Source: Leptolyngbya sp. FACHB-60 (GTDB lineage: Bacteria; Cyanobacteriota; Cyanobacteriia; Phormidesmidales; Phormidesmidaceae). Taken from it: a stretch of DNA of 64,000 nucleotides. Below the pieces are notes generated by a model. The model saw nothing but the letters and a program-made list of their open reading frames with translations. It searched no databases and was not told the DNA's origin. The stretch covers positions 25,893-89,892 of the forward strand of contig NZ_JACJOX010000041.1 of the NCBI RefSeq assembly GCF_014695775.1, written 5' to 3'. Position numbers and translations under genes: made by a program. Shown here piece after piece: positions 1 through 8,481 of this stretch. Every line of letters starts with the position of its first letter. Position 1 is the first letter of the stretch.

Positions 1-2
1 CC

Positions 3-461
3 TACGGTCAAGATAGCTTTATGGCGGTGGAGGCCGACCTGCGAGAAGACATGACTGGGGGGCGCGATTTTAGAGCAACGGCCGTAGCCCTGGCCCACTA
101 CGACATTGATATCCACGGCTGCCGCTACCGATCTTGGCGACCCTCCTACGAGGCGGCCGGGGCTAGCATTAAAGAATTTGTGGTGCGACCGTTGCAAATC
201 CCGCTAGAGGCGCTGGTGCCCCAGGGCGTTGACAACGTGCTGATTGGCGGTAAGAGTGTGGCTGTTAGCCACATCGTCAACGGCGTGACGCGGGTGCACT
301 ACGGCGAGTGGAGCATTGGTGGGGCATCGGGAGCGACAGCGGGCTGGCTGCTACGCTACGCCAAGCCCAATGATCTGACCCCGGCCCAGGTAGTGGTGAC
401 CGGGCAAATGCCTGCTCTGCAACAATTTCTGATAGAGCAAGGGCTGAAATTTACTTGGTGA
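3..461 (+). CDS. FAD-dependent oxidoreductase, C-terminal part
   Basis: The reading frame is open from the left edge of the window, so only the last 152 residues or so are seen. The segment resembles the C-terminal end of the FAD_oxidored family of flavoproteins (large putative dehydrogenases, often secreted in cyanobacteria): a Y-x-I-P-L-x-A-L-x-P-like stretch (here LQIPLEALVPQG), then DNVLIGGKSVAVSHI, which corresponds to the C-terminal FAD-contacting segment that ends with an alanine-rich helix (GGASGATAGWLL). An ATG at 21 is internal to the open frame and is not taken as the start. Substrate unknown. The family call rests on this C-terminal pattern only. Confidence 0.6.
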   Translation, partial: YGQDSFMAVEADLREDMTGGRDFRATAVALAHYDIDIHGCRYRSWRPSYEAAGASIKEFVVRPLQIPLEALVPQGVDNVLIGGKSVAVSHIVNGVTRVHYGEWSIGGASGATAGWLLRYAKPNDLTPAQVVVTGQMPALQQFLIEQGLKFTW

Positions 462-579
462 TCAGGCAAGTACTTTCTAGTGCTAAATTCTACCGTCTAG
501 GGCTAACGAACCCCTAGTTTAGTGAGCACAGCCTTGGCCTATCCTAGAGAGTGCTGAGCGATGGGTGAGGGGAGTGTTG

Positions 580-1743
580 ATGGCAGAGTGGATGGGCCAG
601 ATGCTAAGGCGAATTGGGTGGCGATCGCTCGCCCTCCTGCTCGTGCTGGTGCTAACCAGCTGTGCCATACCCCAAATAAAGGCCGAAGACCGGCTGTTTT
701 TGCCCCTCACCGTTGAGCTACTAGATGTATACACCTTGCCGCCCCAGGAGTTTGAGGGCACCACGGTGGGTGGGCTGTCGGCCCTGACCTACGATCGCCC
801 CCGCGATCGGCTTTATATTCTCTCTGACGACCGGGGCCGGTTTGGCCCCGCCCGCTTTTATACCCTGGCCATTACCCTGAAGCGTAGCGGCCCGCCTAAG
901 TTTGACACCGTCACCCTCGAAGCTTTTACCCCCTTACTCAATGCCGAGGGTAACCCCTATCCCCAGGGCAGCATTGACCCCGAAGGCATCGCCCTATCCC
1001 CCCGCGACACGCTGTTCATTGCCAGCGAAGGAGATGTTCGCGAAAGTATTCCACCGTTTATCGGCGAGTTTGACCGCGAGACGGGCCAGGCGATCGCCAC
1101 CCTACCGTTACCCAAGCGATACTTGTCTGATGACCCCGACAGCCCCAGCCAGGGGGTGCAAAACAACCTCAGCCTGGAGGCTCTCACCGTCACCGGGTCA
1201 TCCAGCGGGGCTGGCATGATTGAACCCTTTCGCCTATTTGCGGCGACTGAGTCAGCCCTAGTGCAAGACTACAACGACGACCCCAGTCAGCCCCTCAACA
1301 GCCGCTTTTTGCATTACCTCATTGGCGATGACCAGAATACACTAATCGCCGAGCATCGCTATCCGCTCGATTTAGAACCCTCGGGCGCTGTGGTGAATGG
1401 CCTCACGGATCTGCTGGCGATCGCCCCAGCTGGTCACTTTCTGTCCCTAGAGCGGGCTTTTGGCCTGCGGGGAATGCAAGTGAAGTTGTACCAACTGGCT
1501 ACCGGCGGTGCCACCGATACGTCGACCATCCCCAGCCTGAGCGGGGATGTGTCGGGCATTTCACCCATCCGCAAGCAGCTAGTGCTCGATTTTGCCGAAA
1601 CGCCCCTAGCCGTAGACAACTTAGAGGGTATGACCCTAGGACCGCGCCTGCCCGACGGTGGCCAGAGCCTGCTAATAGTCAGCGACAACAACTTCGAGAG
1701 CGATCGCGCCACCCAGCTGATTCTGCTGCGTTTGCAGACGTAA
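580..1743 (+). CDS. esterase-like activity of phytase family lipoprotein
   Basis: Exported protein of 387 residues. The N-terminus has a charged stretch, a hydrophobic core (LALLLVLVLTSC) and a lipobox LTSC, so it is probably a lipoprotein anchored on the periplasmic side. The body matches the phytase-like beta-propeller family that cyanobacteria carry in several copies: GGLSALTYD near residue 75, DRLYILSDDRG, a conserved IDPEGIAL, NLSLEALTV, and a late NLEGMTLG with LLIVSDNNF. Phosphoester or ester hydrolysis is the family annotation; no substrate can be read off. I chose the ATG at 580 over the GTG at 565 because GAGGGGA at 567-573 is a good Shine-Dalgarno at 6 nt. Confidence 0.75.
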   Translation: MAEWMGQMLRRIGWRSLALLLVLVLTSCAIPQIKAEDRLFLPLTVELLDVYTLPPQEFEGTTVGGLSALTYDRPRDRLYILSDDRGRFGPARFYTLAITLKRSGPPKFDTVTLEAFTPLLNAEGNPYPQGSIDPEGIALSPRDTLFIASEGDVRESIPPFIGEFDRETGQAIATLPLPKRYLSDDPDSPSQGVQNNLSLEALTVTGSSSGAGMIEPFRLFAATESALVQDYNDDPSQPLNSRFLHYLIGDDQNTLIAEHRYPLDLEPSGAVVNGLTDLLAIAPAGHFLSLERAFGLRGMQVKLYQLATGGATDTSTIPSLSGDVSGISPIRKQLVLDFAETPLAVDNLEGMTLGPRLPDGGQSLLIVSDNNFESDRATQLILLRLQT

Positions 1744-1756
1744 AGCTGCTATCACG

Positions 1757-1806
1757 CAAAAATATCCTCTGGGCAATGGCTTAGACCCACCTGCCCAGAG
1801 GATATT
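1757..1806 (-). terminator. intrinsic terminator, 15-bp perfect stem
   Basis: Arms 1761-1775 and 1792-1806 (AATATCCTCTGGGCA and its exact complement) with a 16-nt loop. Read on the minus strand the stem runs into TTTTTG, the pattern of a Rho-independent terminator, so it should end the leftward gene 1904-2458. The rightward gene ending at 1743 meets it from the other side and may use the same hairpin. Confidence 0.75.
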
Positions 1807-1903
1807 GCGCTGCCGTTCCCAGCGACGGTTATAGAGGAGTTGCTGTAACGTCGCTGGGTTGAGCGATCGCACCCACCATTGCCACATTTGCAGCTTTGCA
1901 AGA

Positions 1904-2458
1904 TTAGCTAACAGCGCTGCCGATCGCCCCTTTGAGAGCTGCAACACCCTGCTCAACGCTAGCCCACAGGCCCATATCAGGCTCTTGGCCCGCTATTTCA
2001 CGAGTGCCAACAAAGTAAAGAACGCCCTTAAGAACTTCTTGGTGAGCCCGATTTTCAAAGTTAACTTTGTTGAGCGGCTCCATGGCATCTTGAAGTTCAT
2101 CGCTCAAAGTTTGACCCACTTTGTGCAGTACCAAACCGTTCATCGTCTGCTGGTGCTTCAGTAATTCAAGCTGAAAAAACTTGTCGTATAGAGACAATTC
2201 TGAACCGTTCATCATTTGCGTGACGGCCTCAGCATGCTTTTGGGTAATATCGCGTGGCTGTGCTGCCGAGCCTAGCTTAGTCACAGCCTCTTGGATATTG
2301 CTGAGGTTTGCGCGATCGCTCTTCAGCATCCCTTCAAGCCGCTCACGAATGGTGTGGTCATCGGTGGCTGCCATCAGCTTTTGCTCGATGTCAATCAAAA
2401 CATTTTGAAAAAGGTTCAGGTCAGCAAGCTTGGTTGATAAGGTTGTCATATCAGTCAT
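1904..2458 (-). CDS. helical protein, hemerythrin-HHE-like family of cyanobacteria (tentative)
   Basis: A 184-residue, almost wholly alpha-helical soluble protein without signal peptide or membrane segment. It resembles a conserved cyanobacterial family usually labelled hemerythrin HHE-like: LADLNLFQNVLIDIEQKLM at the N-terminus, a GSELSLYDKFFQLELLKHQQTMNG core, KVNFENRAHQEVLKG, then a C-terminal GQEPDMGLWASV. Possible metal ligands are the histidines and acidic residues in these helices (H-Q-Q, E-N-R-A-H), but a classical H-x(3)-E hemerythrin set is not clearly present. Function unknown. It stands alone, divergent from the SRAP gene. Confidence 0.55.
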   Translation of the reverse strand: MTDMTTLSTKLADLNLFQNVLIDIEQKLMAATDDHTIRERLEGMLKSDRANLSNIQEAVTKLGSAAQPRDITQKHAEAVTQMMNGSELSLYDKFFQLELLKHQQTMNGLVLHKVGQTLSDELQDAMEPLNKVNFENRAHQEVLKGVLYFVGTREIAGQEPDMGLWASVEQGVAALKGAIGSAVS

Positions 2459-2926
2459 TAGATGTATGTCCTGATTAGAATTTGGATAGTGTGTTATTAC
2501 TCACAGCTTTCATGTTCCCGCGAGAATTCAAGAGCACCCTCTCCCGTTGGAAAGGTTCGAACTGAAAGCCATACCCACCGTTTGTGTTGGCTGGGCAGAA
2601 ATTAATGCGCTAGCCAACTCCCCTTGTTCTCTGGCTAGCTATTGGCCTCCCTGAGGTTGGCCAATAGCTAGCCAGAAGTCCCTCAGGATGAAAACAACTT
2701 CTCTAGCTGCTTTGCGCCCGGCGTTTTTCTAGACCTTTGAGCCTGCGCGAGCTGTGCTTTTTACAGCAGAGTCGATCGACGCTCTTAAAAATTCAGTAGT
2801 GGGGTGTAAGAGGGCAGGTAGCTCTGCCCTACGCCTTGTAGCCTCCCATCATCCACCTAACAGCAGACCAGGGCCGACCCACCCAATTGCTACCATGGCG
2901 GTAGCGTGCAAGCAGGAAGACGGGCA
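2459..2926. other. 468-bp divergent intergenic region
   Basis: No gene seen. It lies between two divergently transcribed genes and should hold both promoters. Its one clear structure is the hairpin at 2631-2675, entered separately. Short open frames here have no ribosome-binding site or recognisable product. Confidence 0.6.
2631..2675. repeat. 17-bp perfect inverted repeat
   Basis: Arms 2631-2647 (CTGGCTAGCTATTGGCC) and 2659-2675 are exact reverse complements around an 11-nt loop. It sits upstream of both flanking genes, so it is not the terminator of either one, and no T-run follows on either strand. It could be an operator, a mobile palindromic repeat or the end of a small unannotated transcript. 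Confidence 0.8.
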
Positions 2927-3634
2927 ATGTGTGGACGGTTCAGTCTCAACAAAACCGGTGATGACCTGGACAATGACTTTTTGCTGCGGTCTACTCCCCC
3001 TGTCATGCCGCGTTACAACGTTGCCCCCACTCAGCCCATCGCAACGGTGGTGGCGACCTCCGAAAATCCAGAGCCCCACTTCGACTTTCTGCTTTGGGGG
3101 CTAATTCCTAGCTGGGCTAAAGACCCTGCCATTGGCAGCCGGATGATCAACGCCCGCGCCGAAACTGTGGTCGAAAAGCCGTCATTTCGTGCCGCTTTTA
3201 AGCGCCGTCGCTGTCTGATCTTGGCCGATGGATTTTATGAATGGGAGACAATTTCTGGCCGCAAAACCAAGCAGCCCCACTATATTTTTCTCAACGACCA
3301 TGCGCCCTTTGCCTTTGCGGGGCTGTGGGAACACTGGAGCGACCCCACTAGCGGCAGCGAACTGCAAACCTGCACCATTCTCACCACCACACCCAACGAG
3401 TTGATGGAGCCAATCCACAACCGCATGCCGGTGATTTTGGCCCCTGAAGACTACGCGGCCTGGCTTGACCCTGATTATTACCAGCCCCAAGCGCTCCAGG
3501 AGATGCTGCGTCCCTACGACGATGGGGCAATGGATCGCTACCCGGTTTCGACGGTGGTCAACAAGCCCCAAAACGATTCCCCAGACTGCATTGAGCCTCT
3601 CGATATTGCATCGGATGAACTCGTGAAGGCTTAG
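2927..3634 (+). CDS. yedK: SRAP/HMCES-type abasic-site DNA-protein crosslink protein
   Basis: A 235-residue SOS-response-associated protein of the YedK/HMCES family, which shields abasic sites in single-stranded DNA by a covalent thiazolidine link through its N-terminal cysteine. The family's key residues are all present: Cys2 in MCGRFSL, Asn75 in INARAETV, Glu105 in GFYEW and His164 in EPIHNRMP. The start must be the ATG at 2927, because Met removal has to expose Cys2; a GTG at 2906 would bury it. AGGAAG at 2913-2918 is the ribosome-binding site. Single gene. No LexA-like box was identified upstream by eye. Confidence 0.92.
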   Translation: MCGRFSLNKTGDDLDNDFLLRSTPPVMPRYNVAPTQPIATVVATSENPEPHFDFLLWGLIPSWAKDPAIGSRMINARAETVVEKPSFRAAFKRRRCLILADGFYEWETISGRKTKQPHYIFLNDHAPFAFAGLWEHWSDPTSGSELQTCTILTTTPNELMEPIHNRMPVILAPEDYAAWLDPDYYQPQALQEMLRPYDDGAMDRYPVSTVVNKPQNDSPDCIEPLDIASDELVKA

Positions 3635-3659
3635 GATTGTCGGGGCTAGATCCTGAGGC

Positions 3660-4496
3660 CTATCGCACTAAGCGAGGATACAGGCGACCACACCAGGCAA
3701 TCAGCACGGCGGCCACGCCTACCAAAATCGAGATGCTCAGCCCCAGGCTGTAGCTGCCCGCCGGTTCTACCAGCATCAGCTGGCGCAGGGCATCGACCAT
3801 GTAGGTCAAGGGGTTGAGTCGCGACACCACCTGAAGCCAGGCGGGCATGATCGAAATTGGATAGATCGCATTGCTGGCGAAAAACAGCGGCATCATCATC
3901 AGCTGACCTACGCCCATGACGCGCTCGTGGGTCTGCGCCCAACAGGCCACAATCAGCGAAAAGGTCGAAAACAGCGCCGCGCCTAGCATCACTACCAAAG
4001 CCACGCCCAGCATCGCCAGCGGGTTCCAGTTGATGGCCACGCCCATAAGAGCCGCCACAATATAGATGATCAGCAGCTGCGACAGGCACCGCACCCCGGC
4101 CCCGATCGCCTTTCCCAGCACCAGGGCCGACTTCGGCGCGGGGCTGACCATTAGCTTATGCAAGATGCCGAGGTCTTTTTCCCAAATCACCAGCAGCCCG
4201 GTGAAGATCGACATAAACAGCACGCTCTGGGCCAAAATGCCCGGCGTCATAAAGTCGATGTAGCTGAGGTTGCCGGTGGGGATGCCCCGCACCTGGGTAA
4301 ACACCTGGCCAAAGATGGTCAGCCACAGCACCGGCTGCACCGCTCGGGTAAACAGCTGAATGGGGTCGTGGCGCAGCTTGCGCACTTCCAGCTCGGCAGC
4401 CACTAGAGCCTTGGCGATAAAGTCTTCGATAGGGGCAGTCGGCCGGCTTTGGTTAGCCCAGACGTTTAGCGGTGCGTCGTGTAGTTGACGTGTCAC
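3660..4496 (-). CDS. ABC-2 type transporter permease (DrrB-like)
   Basis: Membrane half of an exporter; 278 residues with about six hydrophobic segments after a cytoplasmic N-terminus (LRHDPIQLFTRAVQPVLWLTIF begins the first). It has the ABC-2 signature regions: a PGILAQSVLFMSIFTGL stretch, DLGILHKLMVSPAPKSALVLGK, and the RLNPLTYMVDALRQLM segment typical of drug or polyketide exporters. The GTG start at 4496 lies inside the upstream ATPase gene, giving a 44-bp overlap and implying translational coupling. Third gene of the leftward marR-ATPase-permease operon. Substrate unknown; drug, lipid or antibiotic efflux is the usual role of this family. Confidence 0.88.
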   Translation of the reverse strand: MTRQLHDAPLNVWANQSRPTAPIEDFIAKALVAAELEVRKLRHDPIQLFTRAVQPVLWLTIFGQVFTQVRGIPTGNLSYIDFMTPGILAQSVLFMSIFTGLLVIWEKDLGILHKLMVSPAPKSALVLGKAIGAGVRCLSQLLIIYIVAALMGVAINWNPLAMLGVALVVMLGAALFSTFSLIVACWAQTHERVMGVGQLMMMPLFFASNAIYPISIMPAWLQVVSRLNPLTYMVDALRQLMLVEPAGSYSLGLSISILVGVAAVLIAWCGRLYPRLVR

Positions 4497-5268
4497 GATA
4501 GCTTCCTTCGTTGTCGGTGGTCAGGGGGTTGCGGGTGTAGTGGATGAAGACATCATCCATGGTGGCTTCGGGGTGGGGTACGGTGGCCTTGAGCGTGGCG
4601 GGGGTGCCCATGGCGACCTGCTGGCCGTTGTAGAGCATGGCGATGCGATCGCACAGCACATCCGCCTCTTCCATAAAGTGGGTGGTGAGAAACACTGTGG
4701 TCTGGTAGTCGCGCCGCAGCTGCAAGATCAGATCCCACATGGTTTTTCGGGCCACCGGGTCAAGACCCACCGTGGGCTCATCGAGGAATAAAACCGGCGG
4801 ACGGTGCAGGGTGGCCTGGGCTATCTCCAGCCGCCGAATCATGCCGCCAGAGTAGGTGTTAACCAGGCGGTTCGCTACCGCATCGAGTCCTACATAGTGC
4901 AGGGCGGCGTGGATGCGATCGAGCCGCTGCCGCCGGGGCACGCTGTAGAGTTTGGCCAAAATCAGCAGGTTTTCGTAGCCGGTCAGGTTGCCATCTACCG
5001 ACAGCGCTTGGGGTACGTAGCCAATGTGCCGCTGCACCCCGGCAGACTGACGACCAATATCAAACCCGGCGATCGCGGCCCGTCCCCCACTGGCGGGCAG
5101 TAGGGTGGTGAGCATTTTGATCAGCGTGCTCTTGCCCGCCCCGTTTGGCCCCAGCAGGCCAAAGACTTCTCCCGGTTCCACACTAAGGGAAAACCGATCG
5201 ACAGCAGTTTTAGGCGCTGTCTTGGGGCCAAAGCACTTGGTCAATTCTTGGATTTCAATCATTGCCAT
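4453..5268 (-). CDS. ABC transporter ATP-binding protein (DrrA-like)
   Basis: Nucleotide-binding subunit, 271 residues, partner of the ABC-2 permease whose start it overlaps. Walker A is GPNGAGKST, the signature is YSGGMIRRLEIA, Walker B is PVLFLDEPTVGLD and the switch histidine is in LTTHFMEE. The C-terminal DDVFIHYTRNPL region fits the DrrA/CcmA-like subgroup of export ATPases. It starts only 3 bp after the end of the MarR gene, so the three genes are surely one transcript. An alternative start is the Met two codons further in. Confidence 0.92.
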   Translation of the reverse strand: MAMIEIQELTKCFGPKTAPKTAVDRFSLSVEPGEVFGLLGPNGAGKSTLIKMLTTLLPASGGRAAIAGFDIGRQSAGVQRHIGYVPQALSVDGNLTGYENLLILAKLYSVPRRQRLDRIHAALHYVGLDAVANRLVNTYSGGMIRRLEIAQATLHRPPVLFLDEPTVGLDPVARKTMWDLILQLRRDYQTTVFLTTHFMEEADVLCDRIAMLYNGQQVAMGTPATLKATVPHPEATMDDVFIHYTRNPLTTDNEGSYRDTSTTRRTAKRLG

Positions 5269-5271
5269 AGG

Positions 5272-5733
5272 TTAATCACCAGGTGTAGATGGCTCCTCAA
5301 AAATGCTGCTTAAAATTTCTAGCCCCGCCTTGACCTGCTGAAGCTGGGCCTCAGACAGACCCTCTAGACGAGCGGCCACGGTTTGCAAGGTGGCGTCATA
5401 GACTCGCTCCATCTCCGCCGTTCCTTCGGGAGTCAGGGTAAGAATGATGCGTCGCCGCTCAGCCGGATCACTAATTCTATTTACCAGTCCCCGCTGTACC
5501 AGGCGCTCAACCATGGCCGACATGGTGGGCCGAGTGACATCTAAGTAGTCAGCTACCTCTGATAGGGATGACTGCGATCGCCGCCGCAAAAAATACAGCA
5601 CTCGCAGCTGCGATAGCGACAGATGAGGCTTGCCGTGGCGACGAATGCCCGCCCGCAAAAACCGCGTCACCGCTGGCACCGTTGTCATCATGCCTGTCGC
5701 GCACTGGGTTGAGGTCAAAGCTTGGGTAACCAC
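5272..5733 (-). CDS. MarR family transcriptional regulator
   Basis: A 153-residue winged-helix protein. The MarR pattern is plain: a dimerisation helix, then LSLSQLRVLYFL, a recognition region SEVADYLDVTRPTMSAMVERLV, and the wing SDPAERRRIILTLTPEG. First gene of the operon with the ABC exporter, GTG start at 5733. MarR proteins usually repress their own operon and release DNA when a small molecule binds, often one that the co-transcribed pump exports. Two near-identical palindromes lie directly upstream (5752-5778), fitting autoregulation. Confidence 0.9.
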   Translation of the reverse strand: MVTQALTSTQCATGMMTTVPAVTRFLRAGIRRHGKPHLSLSQLRVLYFLRRRSQSSLSEVADYLDVTRPTMSAMVERLVQRGLVNRISDPAERRRIILTLTPEGTAEMERVYDATLQTVAARLEGLSEAQLQQVKAGLEILSSIFEEPSTPGD

Positions 5734-5751
5734 AGGCGAATGGGCTCTCGA

Positions 5752-5778
5752 CTAACAGTTAGCTTAACTAATAGTTAG
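5752..5778. promoter_or_regulatory. candidate MarR operator pair
   Basis: Two copies of CTAA(C/T)AGTTAG at 5752-5762 and 5768-5778, spaced 16 bp start to start; the first is a perfect 5-bp inverted repeat and the second lies in a perfect TAACTA-A-TAGTTA palindrome (5765-5777). They lie 19-45 bp upstream of the marR start. Short inverted repeats of this size, one and a half helical turns apart, are typical of MarR binding sites. Binding is inference. Confidence 0.65.
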
Positions 5779-5994
5779 CATAGCTTAGTATCCTTAAATC
5801 GGGGGGCAGTCGTAGCTTGGTTCAGCCCACTGATTGAGGCAGTCCCAAAGCTGTGGGAACAGCGTTAAGTTGATGCTCAATTTGGCTTCTGTGGAAAAAA
5901 ACTTTCCAATCCCCCAATCTTTGATTCGGTGGTTTACAGATCCTCCAAACCTGGTAGATTGTCTTGGTATCGGCAAAGAGATTGAAGCATTGAT

Positions 5995-7149
5995 ATGAAA
6001 GTCCTTGTAATTGGCGGCGACGGCTATTGCGGGTGGGCAACTGCCCTATACCTCTCCAATCGTGGCTACGAAGTCGGGATTCTTGATAGCTTGGTGCGTC
6101 GCCACTGGGATGCTCAGCTTCAGATCGAGACGCTGACCCCCATTGCCCCCATCCAAAGCCGCCTCCAGCGCTGGAAAGACCTCACCGGCAAGCACATCGA
6201 CCTCTACGTTGGTGATATCAACGACTACTCCTTTCTAGAGGAGACGATGCTCGCATTTGAGCCGGGCGCGGTGGTTCACTTCGGCGAACAGCGATCGGCC
6301 CCGTTCTCAATGATCGACCGCGAGCACGCGGTGCTGACCCAGGCCAACAACGTGCTGGGCAACCTGAATTTGCTCTATGTGCTGCGCGACCACTTCCCCG
6401 AGTGCCACCTGGTCAAGCTAGGCACCATGGGCGAGTACGGCACCCCCAACATCGATATCGAAGAGGGCTACATCACCATTGAGTACAATGGTCGCAAAGA
6501 TACCCTCCCCTACCCCAAGCAGCCCGGCTCCTTCTACCACCTCAGCAAGGTGCACGACTCCCACAACATTCACTTCGCCTGTAAGGTGTGGGGCCTGCGC
6601 GCCACTGACCTCAATCAGGGGGTAGTCTACGGCGTGCTTACCGAAGAGACCGGCATGGATGAGCTGCTGATCAACCGCCTCGACTATGACGGCATTTTTG
6701 GCACCGCCCTCAACCGCTTCTGTGTTCAGGCGGCGGTGGGTCACCCCCTCACCGTCTACGGCAAAGGCAGTCAAACTCGCGCATTCTTAGATATTCGCGA
6801 CACCGTGCGGTGTGTGGAAATTGCGATCGCCAACCCCGGCGACCCTGGCATTTTCCGCGTCTTCAACCAGTTCACCGAAATGTTTAGCGTCGGCGACCTG
6901 GCCATGATGGTGAAAAAAGCAGGCAACACCCTAGGTGTTGATGTCGAAATCGACCACATTGATAACCCCCGAGTTGAGGCCGAAGAGCACTACTTCAACG
7001 CCAAAAACACCAACCTGCTAGAACTCGGTCTACAGCCCCACATGCTGTCTGACTCGCTGCTTGACAGCCTGCTCAACTTCGCAGTCAAGTACAAAGATCG
7101 CGTCGATAAGAATCAAATTCTGCCCAAGGTTCAGTGGCGGCGCGATTAA
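5995..7149 (+). CDS. sqdB: UDP-sulfoquinovose synthase
   Basis: Makes UDP-sulfoquinovose from UDP-glucose and sulfite, the head-group donor for the thylakoid sulfolipid SQDG. It is a 384-residue extended short-chain dehydrogenase with an N-terminal NAD-binding motif GGDGYCGWA, and the catalytic set Thr144 (GTMGEYGT), Tyr181 and Lys185 (YHLSK) that matches plant SQD1. The substrate region RDTLPYPK-like segment is also present (here RKDTLPYPK). The next gene, sqdX, uses its product. ATG at 5995; the spacing to upstream marR (divergent) leaves about 260 bp for a promoter. Confidence 0.96.
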   Translation: MKVLVIGGDGYCGWATALYLSNRGYEVGILDSLVRRHWDAQLQIETLTPIAPIQSRLQRWKDLTGKHIDLYVGDINDYSFLEETMLAFEPGAVVHFGEQRSAPFSMIDREHAVLTQANNVLGNLNLLYVLRDHFPECHLVKLGTMGEYGTPNIDIEEGYITIEYNGRKDTLPYPKQPGSFYHLSKVHDSHNIHFACKVWGLRATDLNQGVVYGVLTEETGMDELLINRLDYDGIFGTALNRFCVQAAVGHPLTVYGKGSQTRAFLDIRDTVRCVEIAIANPGDPGIFRVFNQFTEMFSVGDLAMMVKKAGNTLGVDVEIDHIDNPRVEAEEHYFNAKNTNLLELGLQPHMLSDSLLDSLLNFAVKYKDRVDKNQILPKVQWRRD

Positions 7150-7166
7150 GAAAACGATGAGGAGGT

Positions 7167-7238
7167 GAGGAAATAGAGAGATGAGGAAGAACCTTTAACG
7201 ACCCGTTCGTTTCCCTTCCTTATCATCCTTATTTCCTC
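7167..7238. repeat. imperfect inverted repeat between sqdB and sqdX
   Basis: A purine-rich arm at 7167-7189 (GAGGAAATAGAGAGATGAGG...) is followed by a pyrimidine-rich, largely complementary arm at 7215-7238 (CTTCCTTATCATCCTTATTT...). It lies in the 147-bp gap between sqdB and sqdX. It may be a dispersed intergenic repeat or an RNA hairpin that tunes the ratio of the two proteins. Confidence 0.5.
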
Positions 7239-7296
7239 ATTTTCCTAACCTGGATACTAAGCTTCTCCCTCGTCCCCCGATTCCCCCTAAGCCCCT

Positions 7297-8430
7297 ATGC
7301 GGATTGCTCTCTTCACCGAGACCTTTTTGCCGAAAGTTGACGGCATTGTGACCCGTCTCAAGCACACTGTTGATCACTTGCAGCGCCAGGGCAACCAGGT
7401 CTTAGTGTTTTCCCCCGAGGGTGGTTTAACCGAGTATCGAGGGGCAAAAATTCACGGTGTATCTGGTTTTCCGCTGCCGCTCTACCCAGAGCTCAAGCTG
7501 GCTTTGCCCCGCCCGTCCATTGGCGAAGCGCTAGAAAGCTTTCAGCCTGATTTAGTCCATGTCGTGAACCCAGCAGTCCTAGGACTGGCGGGCATTTACT
7601 ACAGCAAAACCTTAGATCTGCCGCTGGTGGCGTCGTACCACACTCACCTACCCAAATATCTAGAGCACTACGGCCTCGGCATGCTCGAAGGGCTGATGTG
7701 GGAGCTGATCAAAGCCATGCACAACCAGGCGCAGATCAACCTGGTCACCTCTACCGCTATGCAAGCTGAGCTATCAGAGCACGGCGTGGAAAATATTGAG
7801 GTGTGGCAGCGTGGGGTTGATACCGAGCTGTTTCGCCCTGAACTGGCCAGTGCTGAGATGCGCGATCGCCTCTCCCAGGGTCACTCCGAAGCGCCCCTAC
7901 TCCTCTACATCGGTCGCCTTTCCGCCGAGAAAGAGATCGATCGCATCAAGCCCGTGCTTCAGGCTATCCCTGGTGCGCGGCTGGCTCTGGTGGGTGACGG
8001 CCCCTACCGTGCCGAGCTAGAGGCCCACTTTGAGGATACCCCCACCAATTTTGTGGGTTATCTGGGCGGAGAAGATTTGGCCTCTGCCTATGCGTCGGCC
8101 GATGCTTTCGTATTCCCCTCCCGCACCGAGACGCTGGGCTTAGTCTTGCTAGAGGCGATGGCAGCAGGCTGCCCGGTGGTAGCGGCCAACTCCGGCGGCA
8201 TTCCCGACATTGTGACCGACGGCGTCAATGGCTTTCTCTTCGACCCGCTCGATGAAGCAGGAGCCATAAACGCTACTCGCCGCCTGATCGAGGCCAAAGA
8301 CGAGCGGGAGCTGATGCGCCGCAATGCCGTGACCGAGGCCGAGCAATGGGGCTGGGCTGCCGCTACCCGACAGCTCCAGCAGTTTTATCGGCAGGTGCTG
8401 GCGCAGCGATCGCTGCCCATGGCAGCGTAG
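7297..8430 (+). CDS. sqdX: sulfoquinovosyl transferase
   Basis: Transfers sulfoquinovose from its UDP form to diacylglycerol, the last step of sulfolipid synthesis at the membrane. A 377-residue GT4-type glycosyltransferase: the N-terminal MRIALFTETFLPKVDGIVTR is characteristic of SqdX and its relatives, the SYHTHLPKY region binds the acceptor side, and the C-terminal domain carries the retaining-transferase E-x7-E motif (Glu278 to Glu286 in ETLGLVLLE). It follows sqdB in the same direction, the usual cyanobacterial pairing. The 3-prime end holds a GCAGCGATCGCTGC palindrome (8406-8419 area) inside the coding region. Confidence 0.93.
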   Translation: MRIALFTETFLPKVDGIVTRLKHTVDHLQRQGNQVLVFSPEGGLTEYRGAKIHGVSGFPLPLYPELKLALPRPSIGEALESFQPDLVHVVNPAVLGLAGIYYSKTLDLPLVASYHTHLPKYLEHYGLGMLEGLMWELIKAMHNQAQINLVTSTAMQAELSEHGVENIEVWQRGVDTELFRPELASAEMRDRLSQGHSEAPLLLYIGRLSAEKEIDRIKPVLQAIPGARLALVGDGPYRAELEAHFEDTPTNFVGYLGGEDLASAYASADAFVFPSRTETLGLVLLEAMAAGCPVVAANSGGIPDIVTDGVNGFLFDPLDEAGAINATRRLIEAKDERELMRRNAVTEAEQWGWAAATRQLQQFYRQVLAQRSLPMAA

Positions 8431-8481
8431 GTCTCCTAAACTATAGGTTCGAGCCATACACTGCTGTTTGCGAGGTTAGCT

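Noticed and set aside
8431..8481. GGTTCGAGCC resembling a tRNA T-arm (also GGTTCGAACT near 2554)
   Set aside because: No matching acceptor, D-arm or anticodon stem around either site. No tRNA was found in the window.
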